A DNA stretch of 64,000 nt from positions 31,626,067 to 31,690,066 of the forward strand of contig NC_067117.1 in assembly GCF_021347895.1 (NCBI RefSeq), given 5' to 3'. Made by a program: the position numbers and the translations under genes. Below the pieces are notes generated by a model that was not told the origin of the DNA, searched no databases, and was given only the letters and a program-made list of their open reading frames with translations. This document shows, piece by piece, positions 1-11,055 of this stretch (position 1 is the stretch's first letter; the number at the start of each line of letters is the position of its first letter). Origin of the DNA: Acanthochromis polyacanthus. Lineage: Eukaryota > Chordata > Actinopteri > Pomacentridae.

Positions 1-50
1 CGAAAGGTTGAAAAGTTCAAGGGGGCCGAATACTTTCGCAAGGCACTGTA
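1..50. mobile_element. Right terminus of a Tc1-like transposon
   Basis: The first 50 bases match the last 50 bases of the Tc1 element ending at 24514, apart from one base (TTTCGCAAGG here, TTTCACAAGG there), and end in the same CACTGTA. The rest of the copy lies outside the window, so only its terminal inverted repeat is visible. Confidence 0.85.
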
Positions 51-53
51 AAT

Positions 54-109
54 GTCTTTGTCATGGTGCCCATTGCTAGCTAAACTCCGACAATGCTCTT
101 TTCTTGCCA
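54..109. repeat. Uncharacterised 56-bp repeat, copy 1
   Basis: This segment matches 36138-36193 without gaps at about 51 of 56 positions by eye. It starts just outside the Tc1 end. No termini or coding potential are visible. The rest of 110-379 shows nothing recognisable. Confidence 0.6.
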
Positions 110-379
110 AGGTGTGACTGCTTGTGGTAAACAGTAAGGAACTCCACCTAGTGGTGCAATCAGGCACTACAGTAATTCACAATTCCTGTTCTGGCATTCA
201 TGTAGAAATTACATTTTATTTATACTCTCTTTTGGAGCTTGTAGAACAGATTTAAGAATGCATTTTTACTTTCATGCACTGCAGAGCTATTCAGTTGTCA
301 AGCGTATGCAGTGGATTGATTTTAATAGCTGTAATGAAGTTGAAGTATGTATTACCAAGGAAAATAGTATCAGATCTCA

Positions 380-1695
380 GAATTTGGTGCTTGCCTCCCT
401 CCTGTCCATTGTCTGCATCTTCCCTCTTGGTAACATCAACCTAAACATGCTCTCCATTTCCACTCTCATGCAGATGACATGCAGATCTACACTTCAATCA
501 AATCCATCACCCCAACAGTCTACTTCATCTCCATCATCTGGCCCAAATCCCTCCCAAAAACACTGACAACTTCATCCTGACCATCGACAACTCCACTCTG
601 TCCCCATCACCTCATATCCGTCAAGTGGGAATCCCCCTTGAGAGCAACCTCACCTTTGACCACCACATCAACCAGATCATCCGGACCACCTTCTTTCACC
701 TCAAAAACATTGCCCACCTTCACAACTCACTCTCCTGCTGCTGAAACCCTCATCAACGCATTCATCACATTCCAAAACTGACTACTGCAAAAGAATTCTT
801 TATGGTTCATCTTCACGAGTCCTTAATAGACTTCAGTATATTCAAAACTCCACTGCCCGCCTCCTCACACACTCCCATTCCTATGAACACATTACCTTTG
901 TCCTCCAAAACCTCCACTGGCTCCCTGTCCCACAACACATCCAGTTCAAAGTCCTCTTTCTGACCCACAAAGCCCTCCATAACCAAGCTCCCCTATACCT
1001 CAGAGACCTGCTCCACTGCCACACTCCCTCCCGCAGCACCAAACCTGGGGTCACTGAGCCTTCTCCATATCTGCCCCCACACTCTGGAACTCCCTACCCC
1101 AACACATCCGTTACTGCACCGACCTGACCACTTTCAAATCACTCATCAAGACCAGCCTGTTCAGGACTGCTTTTAATATACACTACCATTCAAATTTGGG
1201 GTCACTTAGAAATGTCCTAATTTTTGAAAGAAAAACTTTTTTTCAGTGACAATAATATTAAATTAATAATATATACAGTCTAGACATTATTAATGTGGTA
1301 AATGACTATTTTGTCTGGAAACGGCTGATTTTTAATGGAATATCTACATAGTGGTACAGAGGAACATTTCCAGCAACCATCACTCATGTGTTCTAATGCT
1401 ACATTGTGTTAGCTAATGGTGTTGAAAGGCTGACTGATGATTAGAAAACCCTTGTGCTGTTATGTTAGCACATGAATATAAGTGTGAATTTTCATGGAAA
1501 ACATGAAATTGTCTGAGTGACCCCAAACTTTTGAGCGGTAGTGTATAATAACATTTTTTTATGAAGTGTTTTACAACTTGTTTCATGACGTTCCTCTGTT
1601 ATGTTTGCTGATGTTATAGTGTAACTATGTAAAGTGTCTTTGAGTATTTTGAAAAGCGTTACACAAATAAAATGTATTATTATTATTATTATTTG
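380..1695 (+). mobile_element. L2/Maui-type LINE 3' fragment, interrupted by a MITE
   Basis: This is the 3' part of an L2-clade non-LTR retrotransposon, decayed by frameshifts. Conceptual translation gives the end of the reverse transcriptase (IFPLGNI, then HADDMQIY, a variant of the YADD box, near 455-500). The L2-typical C-terminal region follows: DYCNSLL-like sequence near 780-800, IQNSTARLLTHS, LHWLPVPQHIQFKVLFLTHK near 915-970, and PLYLRDLL. The 3' end (1546-1695) reads GTGTCTTTGAGTATTTTGAAAAGCG followed by AATAAAATG and a (TTA)n tail, the usual L2 3' signature. A MITE at 1179-1545 sits inside it and is therefore younger. The 5' half is missing, as expected for 5'-truncated insertions. 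The clade is clear; the exact family name is not. Confidence 0.85.
1179..1545 (-). mobile_element. Tc1/mariner-type MITE (TACACTACC family), copy 1
   Basis: This non-autonomous element has terminal inverted repeats TACACTACC...GGTAGTGTA, with TA at each end. It is the first of 16 copies or fragments in the window. The internal landmark TAATGCTACATTGTGTTAGC is present. It encodes nothing. It interrupts the L2 LINE, so it inserted later. The minus orientation used in this list is arbitrary (reverse of the copy at 60749). Confidence 0.85.
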
Positions 1696-2668
1696 ATTTG
1701 GACTCTATTCAATTTAGAGGATAAAGCTTGATTGAAACATCTATAATATCAACTTTTGGGCACATTGTTAAACCTAAACCTGAAGTTAAAGCTGATATTG
1801 AGTGAACTGCACAGCTTCAGGTGTGCCAAAAGATTTATCAAGCCATGGATGTACCGTACAATAGCTTCAGATAATTTTCATATCATGTTCACAAATTTCC
1901 TCCACAGCAATTCTCATTTAATAGTGGAGCATATTGTTAAAGTTACTGGCTAAATTACACACTTCTCTTTACAAAACACTCTTGAGTCTGGTTTCTAGCT
2001 TCTGGGGATATCCTCTCTTCACATGATCCGATGGCCTCCTCTGTAAACCATCAGGACATAAAACAAGTGTGTCTCAGGTGACGTGGCCCGAGCTGCTGCC
2101 TTGTTACAGATTTCACCTTGCTTGTTTCCTACAGGCCTTTATTGTGGCTTTATGGCTGTTTAAATGTCTGTAGAATTTCCCACACACTCCAGTAAAGTCA
2201 TAAAAATTCAAAACAAAATATATATAGATGAGGTCAGCTTGCTTTTGGAACCCAGTTCTCAGGGTGACTGTTTTACACTCGTTTTCTTTTATGAGGACAT
2301 AAATCTAAAACAGAAACAACTTGTTTAAGAGGTTTGTCTTGTTGAGTTCCCAGCAGGGTTGACAGAGAATTTGTCCCAAACATCCATTACGAAATAGGAT
2401 TTTGTGAATGGAAATTTCCTAAAAGCAGTTGGTAAAATATTTTTAAAAAATAGCTATTACATAAGAACAAACTATGACAGAAAATACATAAATCATGACC
2501 ACCCACTTATTTAGCTAGTCCTTGATATTCCTGTGAACATATTTTTCAACACATTTTGCTCTTGAATCATGTGATTAACCCATTTTGTGTGATGTGGTGT
2601 TAAACTGTTCCATTTAGTTGTAGGTTGCAGGTTGTTGTTGGTGGAAAGCGATTAAAAAAAAAGTACAT
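1696..2668. other. No recognisable feature
   Basis: AT-rich sequence with only short open frames. I see no repeat termini, exon-like signals or RNA genes. Confidence 0.5.
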
Positions 2669-3001
2669 ACACAACCATTCAAAAGAAAAGTTTGAGGTCA
2701 CCCAGACAATTTCATATTTGCCATGAAAACTCATACTTTTATTCATGTGCTAACATAACTGCACAATGTTTTCTAATCATCAGTTAGCCTTTCAACACCA
2801 TTAGCTAACACAATGTAGCATTAGAACACAGGAGTGATGGTTGCTGTAGATATTCCATTAAAAAGCAGCTGTTTTCAGCTAGAATAGTCATTTATCACTT
2901 TAACAATATCTAGATTCGATTTCTGATTAATTTATTGTTATATTCATTGGAAAAAATGCTTTTCTTTCGAAAATAAGGGCATTTCTAAGTGAAGGTAGTG
3001 T
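2669..3001 (+). mobile_element. TACACTACC-family MITE, copy 2
   Basis: The left end is diverged, with an extra AAAAG between ACCATTC and AAAAGTTTG. The right end is GGTAGTGTA. The segment with the left half of the internal dyad around 2850 is shortened relative to full copies. Confidence 0.8.
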
Positions 3002-4060
3002 ATGTCAGAAGTGAACCTCGGAGCTGTTTTGCACCAGTTGGTCTGTTTTTTGTGTCTGAAAATGATAATTTGCTGCAAAATGGAGCCAGAAAAAAAACCC
3101 TTCACTCTGATTCCAGGAGATTAAGGCCCAAGCTTTTACATTTGTTGTCATAGATGGGTGATTTCCATCCTGCAGGTCCAAGTTGGGGACCGCTGACCGC
3201 TGCTTTGACCACTGACCGGTACTGGACAAGTGTCAGTTCTGGCATCATTGTTCAGTTCACCCTCAGACAAAAATAACCGCGTTTGTCCTTGAGGTCACTA
3301 GATGATAAATGCATGACGTAATACTCCATTAACATAACAGATTACATTTATTAGATTAGGGAATAAGTGTATTCTAGGTCTTGTTTTGCTAACACTTGTG
3401 ATGCTAATCGTGACGAGCTAAGTACTGAATAACTTGGCACCAGGTAGGAAACATAGCGAACTAAGCTCTGTTATGTACAGCACTATGAACACTGTGAGAC
3501 ATTGGTGAGAAAAAACAGCACTGATGTTGACTGTAATGTAGATCAGGTATTTGTTGCATGTTTTGTACTTGTGCCTTTATGTGTAAAAACCACATCTAGT
3601 AAACCAACTAAAATTCCAATCACAGTCCTTCCCTTTTTGTCAGTTTCTTAAAATTGCAAATATCCACCACAAACATGACAGTACCATTAGTATTTTCCTT
3701 CCCTAATAATGTAAAAATGACAGAAAAACATCACGCTACATTGTGTTGAACACTGAAATCCTGTACTTACTGGAGATCGCAGTGTACATAATGTCATAAA
3801 TTACATTTTCCTGCAGCGTTAAAAGACTACAGTTTATAGTCTTTCCCTCTGTCTGTCCAGCATGTGGGGCCGTCTGTCATCGCAGCATTCCACAGATGAT
3901 TTGCAGCAGACAGGAGGATCAGCAGACATTGCGCCCACTCCTAAAATGCTTCAGATCTCCAGCAGCCCCACAGCATTGATTATAAATGGTGGAGTCACTT
4001 TTCAATGACCTGTGGTAACCTGGAAAACCTAAAAACGCCACCCTCATCCCATCTACAGGA
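3002..4060. other. No recognisable feature
   Basis: Non-coding AT-rich DNA. The short minus-strand frame at 3005-3229 has no family resemblance, and part of it lies next to the MITE end. Confidence 0.45.
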
Positions 4061-4210
4061 CAATTCAATTCAGTTCAATTCAATTTTATTTATATAGCAT
4101 CACTTACAGTCAAATTGTCTCCAGACGCTTTACAGAACCCATATGCCTGACCCCCAGAGCAAGCCCCAAGGCGACAGTGGCAAGGAAAACACCCTTTTAA
4201 CAGGGAAAAA
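4061..4210 (-). mobile_element. L2-clade LINE 3' UTR fragment with (TTGAA)n tail
   Basis: About 150 bp match the 3' UTR of the longer LINE at 46693-48905. Both have a (TTCAA)n tract, then TTTATTTATATAGC, the CAGACGCTTTACAGAACCC block and AGGCGACAGTGGCAAGG. Only the extreme 3' end was inserted, which is typical of severe 5' truncation during target-primed reverse transcription. Confidence 0.8.
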
Positions 4211-4806
4211 AACACACACTTTGAGTTTCTTTTTCTAGGAAAGTGTTTAACTTTTGCAACTTTATTTAATGTCTTGCTATAAAGTCATGTACTTCTATAG
4301 AAACAGCACAACCATGGCTGTAAGCAGACTGTTTTTTGTGCAGTATGGTGGAGCTGTTCTGCCTCAGATCATAAGAAAGTCAAACTAAAGTTGAATTTCT
4401 CCCATTAGAGCTGCCAATAGGAGTTATAAATGATGCTAACACTGTACATATTATCGATATTTTACTATTTGCATTTCTAATTTGTTTAAATTATTGTCTA
4501 TATCTGCTCAGTCTAAACACAGCCCGCAGTTCAGTCGAGAGTAAAGGAGTGCAGAATTTACAGGATCTGATTAGAACAAACTCGTTATTTTGAGCATGTT
4601 TTTTAAAATGTGATATGTGGAACAAAGTGACTTTAAAGAAATGTTAAAATTTGAAGCTTAGATTTAATTCTGTTATCTGAAAGAACGGCACACCACAGAT
4701 AAAAAGTAGGAACTCTGATCATTTTTCCTGTTTTTACAGTTTCTTACTATGAGAAATTGTGTGATTTTGGTGGTTTTTAAAAGGTAACGGGCCTTTTTAA
4801 CTTGTT
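4211..4806. other. No recognisable feature
   Basis: AT-rich sequence without a convincing open frame or repeat boundary. Confidence 0.4.
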
Positions 4807-5490
4807 CCTAACCTTCATTTAACCAGGAGAAATCGCACTAAGATTAACAAGGAAGTCCTAGCCAACATAGGCAGCAGCAAATACAAAACAGTTACAAAAT
4901 TACACAGTTAAAACATAATTAAAACACAAACAAAATCGAATAAAAAAATTACATTTACAAGCAAGTTATGAAAAATAAGTGCATGTTGTGGAATCGGCCT
5001 CAAGAACTCACTGTTTGGATTTAAAAGAGATTAACTTGGTTACTTTCCTATTTTTCTGCAACATATTCCATGCAAACGGTGCAGCAAAAACAAGTCTTTT
5101 TACCCAGTTCATTACAGGCATATGGAACAGAAAGCAACAGATGTTGTTGTGAACAGAGAGAGTGAAGCTCAGCACTTTCCTGTGCAGTTAGAGAACAAAT
5201 GCAGGAGGGCAGCAGTCCAAGTGTTGCCTTATATATGACAGTATACCAATGATGAATCCTTCTGGTGGCTAAAGCAGTCCATCCCACCCGAGAGTATAAC
5301 TCGCAGTGGTGTGTCGACACTTTACAGTTTGCAATAAACCTCAAAGATACTTTGTAAACGTTGTTGCTGGGCTTTGAGGTGCAGTGGATTGGGATCTGGT
5401 GCCGCCATTTCTTGTTTCCAGTCTTTGTGCTAAGACAAACCAAAGAAACTGAAAACAAATACTGCTCCCATTCAACACCTGCCAAAACTA
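4807..5490 (-). pseudogene. CR1/L2-superclade LINE, C-terminal ORF2 remnant and 3' UTR
   Basis: The minus-strand frame (145 residues, 5485 down to 5048) contains RVGWTALATRRIHHWYTVIY, then KATLGLLPSCICSL and ELGKK. This matches the region after the reverse transcriptase in many fish LINEs (GLLPSYICSL...TELGKKAF). Downstream, the minus strand runs to a 3' end resembling the common fish LINE terminus TCTCCTGGTTAAATGAAGG. The reverse transcriptase itself is absent. The frame shown is an eroded fragment, not a gene. The first about 60 residues have no recognisable match. Confidence 0.65.
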
Positions 5491-5980
5491 ACTCCAGCTA
5501 ACTACAAGGACCAATCTCAACAGCAGAATGAAAGAGTGCTTAATCCCAAAACTCACTATCAAAGGTGCTGAAAGCTCTTAATCTCAAGTCACTATCTGCA
5601 AGTCAGTGCGTCCTGTTCAATAGTTTACCATTCATCACACTGAGGATAGAGTTACCGTTACCAGAAAGTTTGATCCTGTACCAGCACTGATTACTCACAA
5701 ACCGGTTTAGATAAAGTTACAAGAAGTGAGTCAACAGAAAAGTCGAATTACAGAACTAGAGCAGCTGACGACATTCTCATGTCGGCCCAGTTATCCTCTG
5801 AGGTCGGCGAGGACAGATTTCAAGACAGCAGGAAGAGACAGTTTTATATTTCCCAGAATGTCAAACTGTTCCTTTACAGCACAAGAACTGCAGCATCTCA
5901 CTTCCCGTCTGGATACGGCTATTTGTCTACTCAGTTCCTGTCATAGCTCTACTGTATACTGTAATTAACAGGCATGACAT
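5491..5980. other. No recognisable feature
   Basis: The 80-residue plus-strand frame at 5726-5968 has no recognisable domain. No repeat termini are seen. Confidence 0.4.
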
Positions 5981-6029
5981 GCAAAAATAGGCACAAAAAC
6001 ATCCTTTTTGGATTATATTACTGATATAA
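5981..6029. repeat. Flank shared with the MITE copy at 29398
   Basis: About 50 bp directly left of the MITE (CAAAAATAGG...GGATTATATTACTGATATA) reappear at 29353-29400, directly left of another copy of the same MITE. Either the two copies inserted into the same older repeat, or one locus is a duplicate of the other. Confidence 0.7.
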
Positions 6030-6313
6030 TTTACTGTTCAAAAATTTGGGGTCACCCAGACAATTTCATGTTTTCCATGAAAACTCACACTTTCATTCAT
6101 GTGCTAACATAACTGCATAATTGTTTTCTAATCATCAATTAACCTTTCAACACCATTAGCTAACACAAAGTAGCATTAAAAATCAGCCGTTTCCAGCTGG
6201 AATAACCATTTACCACATTAACAATGTCTAGACTAGATTTCTGATTCATTTAATGTTATCTTCATTGGGGGAAAAAAATGCTTTTCTTTCAAAAATAAGG
6301 AATTTCTAAGTGT
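6030..6313 (+). mobile_element. TACACTACC-family MITE, copy 3, internally deleted
   Basis: It begins TTACTGTTCAAAAATTTGGG and ends TTTCTAAGTGTA. About 60 bp of the centre (the GGAGTGATGGTTGCTGG block) are missing and the terminal few bases on the right are lost. Confidence 0.8.
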
Positions 6314-7731
6314 ACATTTATGTGTCGTGGACATGAGCTGCTATCACAACCTGTGCATGAGAATAGAGATAAAATCTGAGGTCATGATGGAAAGTCTGCT
6401 TTGCAGCGCTGAGGTATCAAACGACACATCACTACAAACTCATGTTGTCTAGTTCAAGCCATATAACTTCATTTTCAACTCTAGAGATTACAAGTTTTAC
6501 AAATATAACAGTTATTTTAGGGAGAAATCTGTGTAATGATGTCCAAGCCATCTATTATGAAATATTTTAGAGATTTACTGTGTATGAATCCATTAGAAGG
6601 TGTGGAAAAATATTCCTTTCACAACTGAAACGCCACAGAAAAAAAGGAAATGAAGGATCTGCAGAGGTTAAAATATTCTTAAATTCATACTGAGGCATTT
6701 TCCCGAAGGCTGACTCCATATTGACAGGAGCCTGTAGCTGTTGTTGACAACACATATGATGCACATTGAAGGAGACTTTGAAATGCCATCAATATCTTCA
6801 CTTGCAGCACAGATGTGTGTGCGTAAAATGTAAAACAATGTACTGTTAGCACATTTCAGTTCAGGCTATAGGATTGTTCTAGGCACAAAATGACTGGAGT
6901 TGAGAGTTAAACCCAGTGGAGACTGACAGCTGACATCCTCTTATAATGTGCCCCTTATTCTCAGAAAGAATAGAAATGAATCATGTGACACTCCGGAGAT
7001 GGAATTCTGAGAAATCACCCTGCGTTTTTGTAATTTTACAAGTCATTTTACAAGATTATGTGTCCTTACTGAGTGCACGCCACATGTGTACACAATATCA
7101 GTCAGTTGTCTCAGCAAAGCTTCACTCTTCAGATTTATACAATTAAATTAGTTCAGCATTAATTCAGCATTAAATGGCAAAAATACTCAACTTCCCAGCT
7201 ATTTGGCAAAAGCAACACAGACTTCTCTGATTCACTCAACTGCTTATAAGTTACTCACATACTTTAGGTCTTATAAACTGGGTAAACCATAGCCTGTTCA
7301 GTATGCTTCATCTTTGAACTGACATCTACTTTAGATGGTGGTGTATATTTATATAAATTAGCCTCATGCTGCTGGCTAATACCCTTTAATATGTTGTGTA
7401 AAAAGAACTATATTTAAGAATCAGCTTGCAGCAGTTATCGTTGCATAAGCTTAGAAGACATAAGTGCACATTCTGAAATGATGAGTTTTCTACAGTGGAT
7501 AATCTGCTTTAAATCAGGTACTTATATGGCACAGGGTATTGTCGCACTTTATAGGCAACATGCACGCATGAATAAAGTTCATTTTTTGTCATGTTGCCAG
7601 CTTCAGAACTGAAGAACGCATTTTTAACATCTTAACAGACGGAAATGCTCAAAGTTTTTCCTGTGTAAACGAATTTTTGGTGCCTCCAAAAGAGGTTTCA
7701 GCAAGATCTAAAAGAAAAGCACCACCATCAA
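6314..7731. other. No recognisable feature
   Basis: Non-coding AT-rich DNA. Short frames at 6567-6764 (minus) and 6946-7146 (plus) show no domain, codon bias or conserved motif. Confidence 0.4.
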
Positions 7732-7743
7732 ATGACAATATAT

Positions 7744-8484
7744 CCATCCCATCTGTTAGCCGTCTACTATCTAATACTCATTAGGGTCGCGGGGGTTGTG
7801 GAGTCTATCCCAGCTGACATGGAGCAAAGTAGGAGACCCCCTGGACAGGTCACCAGTCTATCACAGGGTTACATATAGGGACAAACTATCACACCCGCAT
7901 TCACACCTACAGACAATTTAGAGTGACAAATTAACCTCAGCATGTCTTTGGACTGGGCTGCACAGCGGCGTAGTGGTTAGCACTTTCACCTTGCAGTGAG
8001 AAGATCCCGGTTTGAATCCCAGGGTGGGCCTGGGATCTTTCTGCATGGAGTTTGCATGTTCTCCCTGTGCATGAGTGGGTTTTCTCCAGGTACTCCGGCT
8101 TCCTCCCACAGTCCAAAAATATGCTGAGGTTAATTGATTACTCTAAATTGCCCGTAGGTGTGAATGTGAGTGTGATTGTTTGTCTGTATATGTAGCCCTG
8201 TGACAAACTGGCAACCTGTCCAGGGTGTCCCCTGCCTTCGCTCAAGTCAGCTGGGATAGACTCCAGCATCCCCTGCGACCCTAATGAGGATAAAGCAGTG
8301 TATAGAGGATGGATGGATGTCTTTGGACTGTGAGAGAAAGCCGGAGAGACTGGAGAAAACCCACATAGCCACAAGGAGAACATGCAAACCCCGTGCAGAA
8401 AGATCCTGGGAAGGTTGGGATGTGAACCAGGGATCTTCCAGCTGCAAGGTGAAAGTGCTAACCACCAAGTCACTTTGCAACCCT
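7744..8484 (-). mobile_element. tRNA-derived SINE, outer copy
   Basis: Read on the minus strand from 8484, this begins with a tRNA-like head: A-box-like GGTGGTTAGCAC, and B-box-like GGTTCACATCC near 8435. It continues with TTTGCATGTTCTCC and CTCCGGCTTTCTCTCACAG and ends in the GGGATGGATA-type tail. It is flanked by an imperfect 12-bp target-site duplication, ATGACAATATAT (7732-7743) and ATGATAATATAT (8485-8496). A second copy of the same family is inserted in it at 7956-8316. Several short frames here are products of this repeat. Confidence 0.85.
7956..8316 (+). mobile_element. tRNA-derived SINE, inner copy inserted in the outer one
   Basis: This is a full-length SINE. The head has a polymerase III A box (TAGTGGTTAGCAC near 7971) and B box (GGTTTGAATCCC near 8010). 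The body is TGCATGTTCTCCCTGTG...CTCCGGCTTCCTCCCACAG. The tail is GGATGG. It is bounded by a perfect 14-bp target-site duplication, ATGTCTTTGGACTG (7942-7955 and 8317-8330), which is the outer SINE's own sequence. That shows LINE-machinery retrotransposition of this copy after the outer one. Confidence 0.9.
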
Positions 8485-8496
8485 ATGATAATATAT

Positions 8497-10062
8497 GTTT
8501 AAATAACTAATTTTGTAATTTCATTCACCCAAGTGTTTGCTGAAGTAAGACATTTCTGCTCAGAAACCAAAGGAAAATGTGTATATTTCTGTCAAATAAG
8601 GCAACATGTCTCTACCATCATCCACAGTCAACCTCTAAAGGCCTGAATCAGGAAAGCCCCTGTGTGTTTCGAGGAAATTGGTTGGCCCAGAAATAAAGAC
8701 CAAATTTGAGCAAAAAAAACAACAAAAAAACAAACAAAAAAAAACTGCGAAGATCAGGGGACACGCTGAGATGAGTGAAACAGTGAAGCCCCCAGTCAGA
8801 CCAAGAGAGCTGTATTCTCCCCGATGACTCCAAACTCCCCAGAGAACAGACGAACTGGGTTAAGTCTGTCCACAGAGAATGAACAACCTGTACAGTGTGC
8901 AAAAAAAAAAACAACTTTTCTTTTTGGTGTATGAGTGCAAGCTAACAAGGACCATCGCCAGATATCAAATGTTCACATGCTGAGTACTGGAAGGCTAACA
9001 ATGAAAGCAATATTTTCTAGTTCAGTCCCTGGTGTCAGACCTAAAACACAGTTGTGCAGGTTGGAAACCCTCTACTTCTAAAAATAGCTGGAAGCAATCA
9101 CATCTGTGCCAATGAGTATTAACCAAACCATGTGTTTAATTTACACAGTGCGAAAAGGAAATGGAATCAGAAATCCTTTAGCAATCTGTACCAGATCAAA
9201 CTAGTGTACATACTGTCTATTTTGAGCACACACTGTTAACTCTCATTCCCATCAATTGTCTGAACTAGAACATAAAGTTCCATTCCACTGTTTGGCTGCT
9301 CTCTGTGATCTGCACCATTGCTTAACAAATTAACTGAACTGCACATGAACCTAGCAGTGAAGCCAAGGCAGCAGCTTTCTTCAAGTAAGATCTTTCAGGA
9401 CTTTTGTTTTTTCTGGTTATTCAAGCATTATGACACAAAACTGGTTCCAAGTGTCAGATTTTATTCAATCAATAGCCACCATCAAACTCATGAGATCTTT
9501 ATAGAAAGGAACTAGAATGGATTCAAAAGCTTCTTAAATAGTGAGCTGCTGAGCTACATCTACGCTAAATGCTCTGCTGTACTGCAAAGTTCAACATTCT
9601 GAGGGGATATTGTCATTTTCTGGTTTCACTAAACCGATTAATTTGACAACTTGGTAAGTCAACTCGGGGTTTCTGATTCTATGTTCACATGAAACGGGTG
9701 GAGTTGGAAGATGACCAACAGTAAACCTTGACATGTCTGGAGTCACAGTGTTCTCACAAGAAGAACAAACTGTAATCCTAAACCAACATGAAGAATGTGC
9801 AACTAAAGTACAGGCTAAAAGCAACACAGCAACTATGGCCAAAACCCAGCAGGAAAGCTATTTGTGCGTTATATGCAAGTTTCATTTTGTATAACTCATT
9901 ATGTAGCACAAGATTGTCTGATTTTTGTTGTTTACCTTATATTATTTAATCACTTATCAGTATTTGCCTAACTTGTATTTTGATTATATATTACATATGT
10001 AGTTCTTATAAAACAATAAATTATTTAAAGAACAAAGAAACCAGTGATTAAAAGAAAACATA
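8497..10062. other. No recognisable repeat; one secreted-looking short frame
   Basis: AT-rich sequence with no repeat boundary that I can recognise. The minus frame at 9591-9842 (83 residues) begins with a hydrophobic stretch, MAIVAVLLLACTLVAHSSC, which resembles a signal peptide, and holds six cysteines. Nothing in its flanks suggests an exon and I recognise no family. The A-rich tract near 8709-8745 could be an old retroelement tail. Confidence 0.3.
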
Positions 10063-10307
10063 TGCTACCGTTCAAAAGTTTGGGGTCACTTAGAATCGTC
10101 CTTATTTTTGAAAGAAAAGCAGTTTTTCTTCAATGAAGATAACATTAAATTAATCAGAAATACAGTCCAGACATTATTAATGTGATAAATGACTATTCTA
10201 GCTGGAAACAGATGATTTTTAATGGAATATCTCCATAGGGGTACAGAGGAACATTTCCAGCAACCATCACTCCTGTGTTCTAATGCTACATTGTGTTAGC
10301 TAATGGT
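10063..10307 (-). mobile_element. TACACTACC-family MITE, copy 4, truncated
   Basis: It starts TGCTACCGTTCAAAAGTTTG and runs through the central block to GTTAGCTAATGGT. There it stops and unrelated sequence begins, so the second half is lost. Confidence 0.8.
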
Positions 10308-10736
10308 AGCCTAGTCAACCCACGGCAACGAATTTAATTCTCTGTCAGGGTGGGTCTAGTTACCCTCCATAAGGCTCAAGGTTGGATGCTCCTAAAACTG
10401 GCCGGACGAATCACTATGAAGTGTAGAGTCAGAAAGCGGGCGTAACTAAGTGACGACAGAGGCGCGACGATTCTGACAGAAACAACCGGCGCACAATAAA
10501 CAGTTATCTTTCGACTCGGCTTTGGCCACAGCCCTTAAAGATTTGAAGCTAAAATTCAACTTGAAAGATAAAGAAAGGACGGCACTGAAGTGTTTCATTG
10601 AGAAGAAAGACGTATTTGGACTTATGCCGACGGGATATGGCAAATCCTTAATATACCGGTTGGCTCCGCTGGTTGGGAAGCTAATGGGACTTAGCCACAA
10701 TCCGGCGCTCTAGGAACTACGTCAGCCTATTCGTTG
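10308..10736 (+). pseudogene. RecQ-type helicase N-terminal fragment in an unclassified repeat
   Basis: The plus frame 10522-10713 (63 residues; it opens on TTG, and the frame is open further upstream) contains LKCFIEKKDVFGLMPTGYGK followed by SLIYRLAPLV. The PTGYGKS segment is a Walker A motif. Its context fits motif I of RecQ-like superfamily 2 helicases, which are often carried by fish repeats. No DEAH box or later motifs follow; the frame stops about 20 residues after Walker A. The GC-rich block has weakly similar ends (GCAACGAAT near 10324; ATTCGTTGC near 10728, inverted), so it may be a short non-autonomous transposon that captured a helicase piece. Its boundaries are uncertain. It cannot encode an active helicase. 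Confidence 0.55.
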
Positions 10737-11055
10737 CGCTGAGAAGGACCTTAATGGCACGTAAGATGGTTTTAGAATTAGTTTCTTTTAGATGTTTGGC
10801 TTTGTTAAATGGTTTTAGGGAAAAGTAAAGAAAAAGATACAGAAACATTTAAGTTGATATATACACTATTGTTCAAAAATTTGGGGTTGCCCAGGAAATT
10901 CACACTTTCATTCATGTGCTAGCATAATTGCACTAGGGTTTTCTAATCATCAATTAGCCTTTCAACACCATTAGTTAACACAATGTAGCATTAGAACACA
11001 TGAGTGATGGTTGCTGGAAATGTTCGTCTGTACCCCTATGGAGATATTCCATTAA

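Noticed and set aside
5726..5968. 80-residue frame as a gene
   Set aside because: No domain, no start context of note and no conservation evidence; expected by chance in a window this size.
7956..8030. Possible tRNA gene
   Set aside because: The tRNA-like head belongs to a SINE bounded by a 14-bp target duplication.
9591..9842. Small secreted cysteine-rich protein on the minus strand
   Set aside because: The hydrophobic N-terminus is suggestive, but there is no recognisable family, exon structure or regulatory context, so it is only mentioned under the flanking region.
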